The notes below the pieces were generated by a model that had not been told where the DNA came from, made no database searches, and saw only the letters and a list, made by a program, of their open reading frames with translations. A DNA stretch of 21,903 bases from Actinomycetes bacterium (lineage in GTDB: Bacteria > Actinomycetota > Thermoleophilia > Solirubrobacterales > 70-9), in the NCBI GenBank assembly GCA_023436605.1, contig JAEZIQ010000072.1:1-21903 (forward strand), written 5' to 3'. Below, one piece after another: positions 1-6,679 of the stretch. Each line of letters opens with the position of its first letter. Position 1 is the first letter of the stretch. The position numbers and the translations under genes are program-made.

Positions 1-38
1 CCCTCAGGGTGAGGGCAGCCTATCGGGGTTCGCGATGA
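1..38 (+). CDS. 3' end of an upstream gene, possibly tsaE (partial)
   Basis: The reading frame that starts at base 3 is open to a TGA at 36-38 and overlaps the tsaB ATG in an ATGA junction, the coupling style used repeatedly downstream. Only about 11 residues are visible (ending AAYRGSR), so the protein cannot be identified from sequence. TsaE, the ATPase of the t6A pathway, commonly sits directly before tsaB, so it is the natural guess from context. An alternative is that the upstream gene ends at the TGA at 10-12 in another frame. Confidence 0.35.
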   Translation, partial: LRVRAAYRGSR

Positions 39-757
39 GGGTGATCGGTTTCGACACCGCGACCGACGACACCGTCGTCGCAGGAATCGACGGCGACGAA
101 CTCGCCTTCGAGCGTTCGGTGCCGCCGGAGAAGCGGCCTGTTCACAGTCAGGCCCTGCTCGAAACCGTCACCGAAGCTGCCGCTGCCCTGGGCGGCTGGG
201 AGAGGATTGATCGGATCGCGGTCGGGATCGGTCCGGGAACCTTCACCGGAATCCGGATCGGGGTCGCCACCGCGGCCGGGCTCGCGGCATCGACGGGAAT
301 CACGCCGGTCGGGATCTCGACCCTCGCCGCATTGGCCGTCTCGATCGGGGCCTCTACCGGGGCCGAACGGGTCATGCCACTGGTCGACGCGCGTCGGGGA
401 GAAGTGTTCGGGGGCCTCCACGACGGGGAGGGGAACGCGCTCGAAGAACCTTTCGCCTGGGGTCCGGACGCCCTGATCGAACGGTTGAAGAATGCTGCCG
501 ATGCGGGCCCCGCGCCAGTTACTGCCGGACCGGGCGCGGTACGATTCCAAGACGAATTGGTCCGGGCCGGGTTAGAAACAGAGCCGGCCGGATCTCCGGT
601 CCACCGGCTGACCGGGCGCCCCCTGTGCGAACTGGGCGCGACCGCAGAAACGACCGGGCCGGAAACACTGAAACCCCTCTACCTGCGAATACCCGATGCC
701 CAACTCTGGCTTGAACGAGACGGCAAGACCGACCACGGAAACCAACGCTCCGGCTGA
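35..757 (+). CDS. tsaB: tRNA t6A biosynthesis protein TsaB
   Basis: TsaB is the non-catalytic ASKHA-fold partner of TsaD. With TsaE they transfer threonylcarbamoyl from threonylcarbamoyl-AMP to A37 of ANN-decoding tRNAs in the cytoplasm. The 240-residue product has the family opening (GFDTAT near residues 5-10), an HSQALL segment at about 37-42, the signature GPGTFTGIRIG at about 66-76, and DARRGEVF at about 118-125. The end (YLRIPDAQ) is also typical. The length is normal for actinobacterial TsaB. The ATG at 35 overlaps the preceding stop, and placing the start there puts the conserved core at the usual distance. The last 62 bases overlap rimI, which begins inside this gene in another frame. 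The adjacent rimI and tsaD support the call. Confidence 0.95.
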   Translation: MRVIGFDTATDDTVVAGIDGDELAFERSVPPEKRPVHSQALLETVTEAAAALGGWERIDRIAVGIGPGTFTGIRIGVATAAGLAASTGITPVGISTLAALAVSIGASTGAERVMPLVDARRGEVFGGLHDGEGNALEEPFAWGPDALIERLKNAADAGPAPVTAGPGAVRFQDELVRAGLETEPAGSPVHRLTGRPLCELGATAETTGPETLKPLYLRIPDAQLWLERDGKTDHGNQRSG

Positions 758-1247
758 ACCTGCGCGCGGTCCGGAGCCCGCCGCGTCGACTATCGAGGTA
801 CGCAGACTCGCCTACGGGGATCTGCCCCTCGTCGTCTCGCTCGAACGTCGCTCCTTTCGAAGTCCCTGGTCGGTCGGGATGTTCGCTCTTGAGATGTCAA
901 AGGCCGACACGGTCGGACTGGCAGCCGTCGAGGGTTCACGGGTCGTCGGCTATCTGATCCTTTCCCGGTTCGACCGCGCCTGGCACTTGATGAATATCGC
1001 CGTCGCTCCGGAACAGCGTCGCCGGGGGGTCGCCTCCCAACTGATCCGAGAAGCTCTCGACCGGATCGATGCGGACGACCCCGTGACGCTCGAGGTGAGG
1101 CCGACCAATCGTTCCGCGATTGGCCTTTACGAAGGCCTCGGGTTCCGGTCCTACGGCCTGCGCAAGGGCTACTACCCGGACAACGGGGAAGACGCGCTGA
1201 TCATGTGGAAGGGCGACCCGGCGCTGGCCGGAGTCCCCGTCGGCTGA
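696..1247 (+). CDS. rimI: Ribosomal protein S18 alanine N-acetyltransferase RimI-like (GNAT)
   Basis: This is a GNAT-fold acetyltransferase; in E. coli RimI acetylates the N-terminal alanine of ribosomal protein S18. The GNAT core runs from about residue 33 to 172. It contains the acetyl-CoA loop QRRRGVA (107-113), followed by LEVRPTNRSAIGLYEGLGF (132-150) with the conserved Asn and Tyr, and a final RKGYY. The product is 183 residues, about 30 longer than a minimal RimI, because of an Ala/Pro/Glu-rich N-terminal extension. I see no good ATG, GTG or TTG between 696 and the core, so the 62-base overlap with tsaB is probably real. Its TGA shares bases with the tsaD ATG (TGATG). Placement between tsaB and tsaD is a recurrent actinobacterial arrangement. 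Substrate identity in this organism is inferred from the family. Confidence 0.9.
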   Translation: MPNSGLNETARPTTETNAPAEPARGPEPAASTIEVRRLAYGDLPLVVSLERRSFRSPWSVGMFALEMSKADTVGLAAVEGSRVVGYLILSRFDRAWHLMNIAVAPEQRRRGVASQLIREALDRIDADDPVTLEVRPTNRSAIGLYEGLGFRSYGLRKGYYPDNGEDALIMWKGDPALAGVPVG

Positions 1248-2251
1248 TGCCGCTGCTGGCAATCGAGACTTCCTGCGACGACACCTGTGCGGCCGTCCTC
1301 GAGGGCCCGCGAGTGCTTTCCAACGTGATCTCCTCCCAGGCCGATCACGAGCGTTACGGGGGAGTCGTGCCGGAAGTCGCCTCGAGGCATCACCTGGAAC
1401 TGGCCGTGCCGGTAATCGATGCGGCCCTGAGCGAGGCGGGGGCAGGCATGGACGACCTCGACGCGGTCGCAGTGACCGCCGGTCCCGGACTGATCGGCGC
1501 CCTGTTGGTCGGACTCAGCACGGCCAAGGCGATTGCGGCGCCCCGCCGGCTGCCGCTGATTCCGACCGATCATCTGCACGGACATGTGGCGGCCAATTTC
1601 CTCGAACCTGAGCCGCTCGAGCCACCTTTCCTTTGCCTGATCGCCTCGGGGGGCCACACGATGCTGGCTGGCGTCCGCGACCACAACGGCTTCGAAGTGC
1701 TTGGCGAGACTCTGGACGACGCCGCCGGCGAGGCGATCGACAAGGCCGCGAGGATGCTCGGCCTCGGCTTCCCCGGGGGCCCGGGCCTCGAACGACTGGC
1801 CGCCGAAGGCGATCCCGGAGCCTTCGAGTTTCCGGTCGCGATGACCCGGGACCCCGGACTCAACTTCAGTTTCAGCGGCCTGAAGACCGCGCTGGTCTAC
1901 CTCAGCCGGGATCTGGGCGCAGAAGGAACAGTCGAGCGTTCGGCCGACCTCGCGGCGGGCTTCCAGGCGGCAATCGTCGACCAGTTGGTGACCAAGCTGG
2001 GGCGGGCACTCGACCGGGAGAGCTGGCCCGCGGTCGCACTCGGCGGAGGGGTCGCCGCCAACGGTCCCCTGCGCCGGGCCGTGGCCGCTCTCTGCGAGGA
2101 GCGAGGTATCCCCTTCAAGGAAGTGAGCCGGGAACTCTGCACCGACAACGCGGCGATGATTGGCAGCGCCGCCCGTTTCAGCGAACCGCTTGGCTTTCCG
2201 GAGTATCTCGGCTTCGATGCTTTCGCGACCGGGCCGCGAGGCAGCCGGTGA
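1247..2251 (+). CDS. tsaD: tRNA N6-adenosine threonylcarbamoyltransferase TsaD
   Basis: TsaD is the catalytic subunit that transfers threonylcarbamoyl to A37 of tRNA. The 334-residue product shows every hallmark of the family: the opening LAIETSCDDT, the metal-binding His pair in DHLHGH (H109, H113), SGGHT (134-138), the segment GETLDDAAGEAIDKAARMLG, NFSFSGLKTA, the phosphate-loop GGGVAAN (266-272), and CTDNAAMIG, whose Asp (D300) is the third metal ligand. I start at the ATG at 1247, which overlaps the rimI TGA. An upstream in-frame ATG at 1205 would add 14 Arg/Gly-rich residues not expected in this family. The GTG of the next gene overlaps the stop codon, so translation is probably coupled throughout this run. 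Confidence 0.96.
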   Translation: MPLLAIETSCDDTCAAVLEGPRVLSNVISSQADHERYGGVVPEVASRHHLELAVPVIDAALSEAGAGMDDLDAVAVTAGPGLIGALLVGLSTAKAIAAPRRLPLIPTDHLHGHVAANFLEPEPLEPPFLCLIASGGHTMLAGVRDHNGFEVLGETLDDAAGEAIDKAARMLGLGFPGGPGLERLAAEGDPGAFEFPVAMTRDPGLNFSFSGLKTALVYLSRDLGAEGTVERSADLAAGFQAAIVDQLVTKLGRALDRESWPAVALGGGVAANGPLRRAVAALCEERGIPFKEVSRELCTDNAAMIGSAARFSEPLGFPEYLGFDAFATGPRGSR

Positions 2252-2514
2252 ACGTTTCCGTGCTGACCCGTCCGGGCTGCCACCTCTGCGAGGAAGCGGC
2301 CACGGAACTTCGTGCCTGGCTCGATCGCGGACCGGAGGAGCTTGCCGCAATCGAGATCGATCTGATCGACATCGAAACCGACGATGAACTTCACCACCGG
2401 TATCTGGAAAGAATTCCGGTCATTCGCATCGACGGCGAGGACGTATCCGAATTCGCCTTTGACGCTGAAGCGTTCCAGTCAGCTTTGTCTGACAGGTCGC
2501 AGGGTGCGGCCTGA
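2248..2514 (+). CDS. Small glutaredoxin-like thiol-redox protein (DUF836 type)
   Basis: This 88-residue thioredoxin-fold protein should act in cytoplasmic disulfide or mixed-disulfide exchange. It has the CxxC site C11-H-L-C14 in RPGCHLC, and the conserved cis-proline before the last strands (RIPVIRIDG, P57). The fold order strand-CxxC-helix-strand-(cis)Pro-strand-helix is visible. The start is a GTG at 2248 that overlaps the tsaD stop in a GTGA junction; translation from it gives the family beginning (VSVLTRPGC) with no spare residues. Rex (NADH/NAD+ sensing) follows after 22 bases and a glutamate-cysteine-ligase-like enzyme after that, so a thiol or redox role fits the neighbourhood. The physiological partner is unknown. 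Confidence 0.85.
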   Translation: MNVSVLTRPGCHLCEEAATELRAWLDRGPEELAAIEIDLIDIETDDELHHRYLERIPVIRIDGEDVSEFAFDAEAFQSALSDRSQGAA

Positions 2515-2536
2515 GACGAGTACCCTGAAAGCCGCG

Positions 2537-3205
2537 ATGCCCCCGTCCTCAAAGTCCAGATCAGACAACCCGCTGCTCGTCGGCGAAGGAGAACGCCTTG
2601 CCCTCGGCGTGGCCGCCCGGCTTTCGCGATACCTGCAGGTGCTGATCCAGGCCCGCAAGATGGGGCGGGAGACGATCTCCTCGCAGGAGCTCTCCGAGTA
2701 CACCCACATCAATCCGACCCAGATCCGTCGCGACCTTTCCGGTTTCGGCAAGTTCGGGAAGCGGGGAGTGGGCTACCGCATCGACTACCTGATCGACGAG
2801 ATCCGCAAGATCATGCGGACCGCAGGCCAGCACAACATCGCTCTGTTCGGGGCCGGGAAGCTCGGTCAGGCGATCGCCGGCTCGGACGTTTTTGCCGACC
2901 ACGGCTTCAACATCGTTTCCCTGTTCGACGTCGATCCGGAGATGATCGGCAAGCAGGTCGGTCAGCTTACGGTCCGGGATTTCGCCGAACTGAGCGACGC
3001 GGTCGAGGAAGAAGCGATCGTGGTCGGGGTTCTCGCGGTCCCGTCCGCTGCTGCCCAGGAAGTCGCCGACGGCCTGGTTGCTGCGGGGGTCACCGTGATC
3101 TTCAACTACACCGAGCAGCTGCTCCAGGTACCGCCGGAGGTCACAGTTCACACCTCGAGTCCCGCCGTCGACCTGCTCTACGCCCTGTACTTCTATCTGT
3201 CCTGA
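2537..3205 (+). CDS. rex: Redox-sensing transcriptional repressor Rex
   Basis: Rex is a dimeric DNA-binding repressor released from its operators when NADH/NAD+ rises; targets usually include respiratory and fermentative genes. The 222-residue protein has an N-terminal winged helix (about 23-78) with the family sequence FGKFGKRGVGY, then a Rossmann domain with the dinucleotide motif FGAGKLG (104-110) and the acidic residue after strand two (FDVDP, 130-134). The C-terminus (VDLLYALYFYLS) matches the domain-swapped helix of the family. I chose the ATG at 2537. A more upstream in-frame ATG at 2384 would overlap the glutaredoxin gene by 131 bases and add unrelated residues. I found no convincing Rex operator (TTGTGAA-N4-TTCACAA type) just upstream. 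Confidence 0.95.
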   Translation: MPPSSKSRSDNPLLVGEGERLALGVAARLSRYLQVLIQARKMGRETISSQELSEYTHINPTQIRRDLSGFGKFGKRGVGYRIDYLIDEIRKIMRTAGQHNIALFGAGKLGQAIAGSDVFADHGFNIVSLFDVDPEMIGKQVGQLTVRDFAELSDAVEEEAIVVGVLAVPSAAAQEVADGLVAAGVTVIFNYTEQLLQVPPEVTVHTSSPAVDLLYALYFYLS

Positions 3206-3231
3206 GTTTGTCCGACCACGGTCTGCTTGAA

Positions 3232-4356
3232 ATGGATGCGGTACGGGAGGTCTTCGAGGCCTCTACCGATTTCACGATCGGACTCGAGGAGGAGTTCGCG
3301 ATCGTCGATCCGGAGAGTCTCGACCTGGTCGACCGCTACCCGGAGCTCTATGCGGCCGCCCAGGATGACCTGGTGTTGGCCGACTCGGCCGCCGGTGAGC
3401 TGATCGCCTCCGAGATCGAAATCCGTTCGGGCCGCTCCGAGTCGATGGGTGAGGCCAACGAGAAGCAGGCCGAGAAGCGCCGGCACCTGTTCGAGCTCGC
3501 CGGACGGCACGGGGTTGCGCTCGCCTCCGCCGGGACCCACCCCTGGGCCAATTACCTCGACCAGGAAATCATCGACACCCCGCACTATCAGCGCCTGAAG
3601 AAGGACCTGGGCTACGTGGCCCGTCGGAACAACACCTGGAGCCTCCACGTTCACGTCGGGATCCGCGGTGCCGACCGGGCGATCGCGGTCTGCGACTGGC
3701 TGCGGGAGAGGCTGCCGATTCTGCTCGCCGCCTCGGCCAATTCGATCTTTCTCGACCGGCAGGACTCCGGCCTGGCTTCGGTTCGTTCCGAGATATTCAC
3801 CCGGACCTTCCCGCGCTGCGGCGTGCCCGGGACGTTCCGCAGCTGGGATGAGTACGCCGGATTCATCGACGACCTGCGGGACCTTGGTTCGGTGGTCGAG
3901 GCGACCCAGCTCTGGTGGAGCGTGAGACCTCACCACGCCTTCGGCACGGTGGAGGTAAGGATCTGTGATGCACAGACGACCGGTCGCGAGTCGACCGCCC
4001 TGGCCGGCCTCATCACGGCCATCGTCGCCCAGACGGCGGTTGACCTCGACGAGGGCCGAAGTGATGGAGAGCCTCTGCGCGGACGCCAGATCGAAGAGAA
4101 CCTCTGGCGGGCGATCCGCTACGGGCTGGACGGCAAGATGATCGATTTCCGTCGCCGCCGGGAGATCGACACCCGGCAGATGCTCGAAGAAGTCCTGGCG
4201 TGGACCGAGCCGGTCCGCAGCTCCCTCGGGATCGAGGTCGACCTGCCTGAGTCCAATGGGGCCCAGCGGATGCGTGCCGACTACGAAGCCGGGAAGTCGA
4301 TCGAAGACATCTACCGGGACACGGTCGCCGAAACCGCCCGAACCTTCGCTGGGTAG
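3232..4356 (+). CDS. ybdK: YbdK-type carboxylate-amine ligase (glutamate-cysteine ligase 2 family)
   Basis: This is an ATP-dependent ligase of the GCS2 family. Members join the gamma-carboxyl of glutamate to an amine, with weak glutamate-cysteine ligase activity known for E. coli YbdK. The 374-residue product has GLEEEF near the N-terminus (ATP/metal glutamates), GTHPWANY, SLHVHVGI, the segment RSEIFTRTFPRCGVPGTF, and the late strand WSVRPHHAFGTVEVRICDAQ. All are family landmarks, and the length is normal. Two starts are possible: the ATG at 3232, used here, or a TTG at 3208 that would add eight residues and lie 2 bases after the rex stop. Neither has a strong Shine-Dalgarno. A hairpin follows the stop. 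The true substrate in an actinobacterium that may use mycothiol is open. Confidence 0.88.
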   Translation: MDAVREVFEASTDFTIGLEEEFAIVDPESLDLVDRYPELYAAAQDDLVLADSAAGELIASEIEIRSGRSESMGEANEKQAEKRRHLFELAGRHGVALASAGTHPWANYLDQEIIDTPHYQRLKKDLGYVARRNNTWSLHVHVGIRGADRAIAVCDWLRERLPILLAASANSIFLDRQDSGLASVRSEIFTRTFPRCGVPGTFRSWDEYAGFIDDLRDLGSVVEATQLWWSVRPHHAFGTVEVRICDAQTTGRESTALAGLITAIVAQTAVDLDEGRSDGEPLRGRQIEENLWRAIRYGLDGKMIDFRRRREIDTRQMLEEVLAWTEPVRSSLGIEVDLPESNGAQRMRADYEAGKSIEDIYRDTVAETARTFAG

Positions 4357-4357
4357 A

Positions 4358-4395
4358 GCCCCGCCCAACCATCAATTCGCTCTTATGGGCGGGGC
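4358..4395 (+). terminator. GC-rich hairpin after the ybdK-like gene
   Basis: A perfect 10-bp inverted repeat starts two bases after the TAG stop: GCCCCGCCCA (4358-4367) pairs with TGGGCGGGGC (4386-4395) across an 18-base loop. It would be very stable in RNA. No run of T follows (the next bases are GGGTTCAAATTGG), so it is not a canonical intrinsic terminator. It may still end or stabilise the upstream transcript, as U-less hairpins do in many actinobacteria. Confidence 0.5.
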
Positions 4396-4407
4396 GGGTT
4401 CAAATTG

Positions 4408-4505
4408 GAGGCGGGGCGAAGCTCGCCGACTTACTGGTGTAAGGCGGGGCGAAGCTCGCCGACTCACTCATGTTAGGTGGGGGACGCTCGCCGACTTACT
4501 TATGC
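4408..4505 (+). repeat. Three imperfect 33-bp tandem repeats
   Basis: Three consecutive units fill the gap before the DUF1844 gene: 4408-4440, 4441-4473 and 4474-4505. Units one and two share the core AGGCGGGGCGAAGCTCGCCG and differ at only a few positions. Unit three has lost one base and drifted in its first half but keeps CGCTCGCCGACTTACTTATG. Each of the first two contains the small palindrome GGCGA-AGC-TCGCC. The last unit ends eight bases before the ATG of the next gene, so it must include its promoter or leader. Function is unknown. Confidence 0.8.
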
Positions 4506-4512
4506 TTGGTCC

Positions 4513-4935
4513 ATGACTGACGAACAGAACGATGCTTCAGCGGAGGACCCCAACGGGCCGCCGCCCCTGACCGACGAAGAGCGGGCGATGCTCGAAGCCC
4601 AGATGAAGGAGATCCGGGTCGAGGACCTTTTGACCCAGACCGTGGCCAGTGTGCTCAACCTTTCGGCCCGGAGGATCGTCAAGGAAGATGAAGTCGACCT
4701 CGAACAGGCCCGGATCGGAATCGAAGCCGTGCGGGCGATCGTCGATCTGCTGCCGGCCGAAGTCGGGCAGGCGATCGCCGACCCGCTGAGCCAGGTCCAG
4801 TTGCTCTATGCGCAGAAGAGCGGTGAGGCCGGGACGCCCGAGTCCGGGGGAGACGCCCCGGGGAGCCCCGAATCCGGCGGGCAGGGTCCGGGCGCTGGCC
4901 AGGGTCCCTCGAAGCTCTGGACTCCCGGCAGCTGA
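4513..4935 (+). CDS. DUF1844 family protein
   Basis: The 140-residue cytoplasmic protein carries a DUF1844 core at about residues 33-100: VEDLLTQTVASVLNLSARR, then VDLEQARIGIEAVRAIVDLL, and a final helix LSQVQLLYAQ. The core is all-helical and of unknown function. The N-terminus is acidic, and the C-terminal 35 residues are Gly/Pro/Ser-rich and probably disordered. I chose the ATG at 4513; an in-frame upstream start at 4477 would read through the tandem repeat and is unlikely. The gene is alone in its orientation: the repeat array precedes it and it converges on the diguanylate cyclase gene with only 4 bases between the stops. Members of the family occur widely in actinobacteria and some other phyla, usually near housekeeping genes. 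Confidence 0.85.
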   Translation: MTDEQNDASAEDPNGPPPLTDEERAMLEAQMKEIRVEDLLTQTVASVLNLSARRIVKEDEVDLEQARIGIEAVRAIVDLLPAEVGQAIADPLSQVQLLYAQKSGEAGTPESGGDAPGSPESGGQGPGAGQGPSKLWTPGS

Positions 4936-4944
4936 TGCATCAGC
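4931..4944. other. 14-bp perfect palindrome over two convergent stop codons
   Basis: GCTGATGCATCAGC is a perfect palindrome. It holds the TGA of the DUF1844 gene (4933-4935) and, on the other strand, the TGA of the diguanylate cyclase gene (4940-4942). It is too short and loop-less for a strong terminator hairpin. The symmetry could be chance from two TGA codons meeting, or a protein-binding site. Confidence 0.4.
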
Positions 4945-6007
4945 CCCTGAAGCCGGTTCTGGCCTCAGGGGTCTCCAGCGCTACGGTCTGGTCCCGGCCG
5001 GCCTCTTTGGCGGCGTAGAGCGCGCGGTCGGCCCGGCCGACCAGTTCGCGGACGGTTTCCGACCCGTTCCATTCGGCGATGCCCGCCGAACAGGTGATCC
5101 GTCCGACGGATTCCTCGCCCGTGGGCGTCTCGGGTAGGGACGCCCGCAACCGCTCGACGATCACCTTGGCTCCCTCCAACCCCGTATTGGGAAGGGTGAT
5201 CACGAACTCCTCTCCGCCATAGCGGGCGATGTGGTCCTCGATCCGGGTCATTTCCTCCCAGTTCATGGCTACCTCGCGCAGAAAGTCGTCGCCTGCCTGA
5301 TGGCCGCGGGCATCGTTGTACTGCTTGAACTGGTCGAGGTCGAGCATTGCAAGGCTGAGCGGCTGGTCGTGACGCCTCGCCTGGCCGACCGAGCGCTGGA
5401 TCGCCCTTTCCCAGCCTCGTCGGTTGTCAACCCCGGTCAGAGGGTCAGTCAGGGCCAGTTCCTCGATTATCTGACCGCGTTCTTCGGCCAGGTTGCGTTC
5501 CCGGCGCATGCGCGTGACCAGATCCTGGATTACGACTCCGAGCACCGTGGCCAGGACAGCCAGCACCAGGTCCTGCCGCCAGGCGGGGTTCAGTTCAACG
5601 GTGTCTCCGGCGGTCGCGACCTGGGCGATGATCACTGCCGCCACTACGGCCAGGATTACTCCGAAAAGCGCCTTTCTGGACCCGTACACGGCAACGGCCA
5701 GGATCGGAATCAGGAGGAGTGGCCCGATACCGGCCTCAAGGCCGTCGGTTCCGGCCCGTACGAGAATGGCGCCGGCAAGGGCGCCGAAGGGGGAGAGCAG
5801 CCAGAGTGCCGGGTGCGCGAAGGCCAGACCGACGCTGGCCAAGGCGATTACCCACCCGGCCAGATAGAGCGGCCAGGCTGTGTCCGGGGCAGAAACCAGG
5901 GTGATCGCGAAACAGATCGCGGTGATCCCTATGAAGGCGATGCCGTAGCGGATCAGATTTCGCCGGTACTGAGGCACATCCTGAAACCCCCGATGGATCG
6001 GGTGCAT
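4940..6007 (-). CDS. Membrane-anchored diguanylate cyclase (GGDEF)
   Basis: It makes cyclic di-GMP from two GTP. The 355-residue protein has about six N-terminal membrane segments (roughly 19-38, 46-63, 66-84, 94-109, 112-132, 147-163), a short linking helix, and a GGDEF domain from about 185 to 345. The domain is complete: DPLTGVDNRRG, the metal Asp in MLDLDQFK (D223), the active loop GGEEF (264-268), and the product-inhibition I-site RIED (255-258) at the standard spacing. It should therefore be both active and feedback-regulated. The membrane part resembles no sensor I can name. It converges on DUF1844 and diverges from the MshEN-glycosyltransferase operon across a 96-base gap, so that operon is its probable local target. 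The ATG at 6007 is used; no strong Shine-Dalgarno is visible. Confidence 0.93.
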   Translation of the reverse strand: MHPIHRGFQDVPQYRRNLIRYGIAFIGITAICFAITLVSAPDTAWPLYLAGWVIALASVGLAFAHPALWLLSPFGALAGAILVRAGTDGLEAGIGPLLLIPILAVAVYGSRKALFGVILAVVAAVIIAQVATAGDTVELNPAWRQDLVLAVLATVLGVVIQDLVTRMRRERNLAEERGQIIEELALTDPLTGVDNRRGWERAIQRSVGQARRHDQPLSLAMLDLDQFKQYNDARGHQAGDDFLREVAMNWEEMTRIEDHIARYGGEEFVITLPNTGLEGAKVIVERLRASLPETPTGEESVGRITCSAGIAEWNGSETVRELVGRADRALYAAKEAGRDQTVALETPEARTGFRG

Positions 6008-6038
6008 GCCAATCGGCTGGATTCTCAGCTTTTGAAAC

Positions 6039-6068
6039 TTGACGACTCTCCCGTTCCTGACCTATAGT
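6039..6068 (+). promoter_or_regulatory. Sigma-70-type promoter for the glycosyltransferase operon
   Basis: TTGACG (6039-6044) and TATAGT (6063-6068) are separated by 18 bases, close to the -35/-10 consensus. Transcription would start near 6075, leaving a leader of about 29 bases before the GTG at 6104. It is the only near-consensus promoter I noticed in the window, and it lies exactly at the head of the accessory operon, in the divergent gap with the cyclase gene. Confidence 0.7.
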
Positions 6069-6103
6069 GACCCACTCACATTGGCGGCAGGGGTTACCAC
6101 GCA

Positions 6104-6679
6104 GTGTTCAAATCTCCTGCTATAGCCGATATTATCGGGACCCAGGTGGCAAAAGACCGTTCAAAAGAAATTCTGAAGGAAATCCGAAGTCTCAGGGAGG
6201 AACTCTCGGCCCGACTCGACGCGCTGGAGGCGCGGAGTGGGTTCGGACACCTTCCTGATTCGGGTTCCGGAATCAGCGATTCGACAGCTCCGGGCGCATC
6301 CCTGCCCGGAATCCCGGTGAACCATTCCGGAATCCCGGTGGCTGAGCCCCCCGCAAGGAACGAAAACTTCGAGCTGCCGACCGGCGGCGACGTGAGGGTG
6401 ATAGTCCGTCCCCTTCACGACCTCAGTCTCGCCCGCGTGGTCGAAGACGCTCTGGTCAACACGGAAGGGGTGGAGGAGGCGGCGCTCCGCGAGCTTCGCG
6501 GCGATTCGGCCACCATCGATACAAAAGTGGGGGATGGGGTTTCCCTCATCTCTTCACTCCGGCGCAAGCTGCCGGTTGCATTTGACGTGACCGAGTCTTC
6601 AACCGACTCGGTCACCATCGCGCTGGCCCAACCCATGGGCGGACGCGAGAGCGGCGTGGCCGCTCCTACGGGTCTGTGA
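6104..6679 (+). CDS. Coiled-coil protein with C-terminal alpha/beta domain (paralogue A)
   Basis: I do not recognise a named family for this 191-residue protein. Residues about 17-45 form a charged coiled coil (KDRSKEILKEIRSLREELSA). Residues 46-92 are a Gly/Ser/Pro linker, and residues about 94-176 form a compact alpha/beta domain: a strand VRVIVRPL, a helix ARVVEDAL, two strands, a helix with LRRKLPV, and a last strand VTIALA. That order (beta-alpha-beta-beta-alpha-beta) suggests a ferredoxin-like fold; this is my inference. The protein at 15519-15995 has the same plan and is clearly related. There is no signal peptide or membrane segment, so it should be cytoplasmic, perhaps an adaptor. 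The start is a GTG at 6104 with a purine-rich GCAGGGG about 10 bases upstream. The TGA overlaps the next GTG. Confidence 0.75.
   Translation: MFKSPAIADIIGTQVAKDRSKEILKEIRSLREELSARLDALEARSGFGHLPDSGSGISDSTAPGASLPGIPVNHSGIPVAEPPARNENFELPTGGDVRVIVRPLHDLSLARVVEDALVNTEGVEEAALRELRGDSATIDTKVGDGVSLISSLRRKLPVAFDVTESSTDSVTIALAQPMGGRESGVAAPTGL

Noticed and set aside
1205..1246. An earlier tsaD ATG inside rimI.
   Set aside because: The extra 14 residues are absent from the family, and the ATG at 1247 has the TGATG junction typical of this operon.
2384..2536. A longer rex start at 2384 overlapping the glutaredoxin gene.
   Set aside because: It would add 51 residues with no family similarity and a 131-base overlap. 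The ATG at 2537 gives the normal Rex length.
4408..4505. CRISPR array.
   Set aside because: Three units are tandem without spacers and there are no cas genes.
5231..6067. A 278-codon plus-strand frame opposite the diguanylate cyclase.
   Set aside because: The minus strand encodes intact GGEEF and I-site motifs; the plus frame has no recognisable domain.
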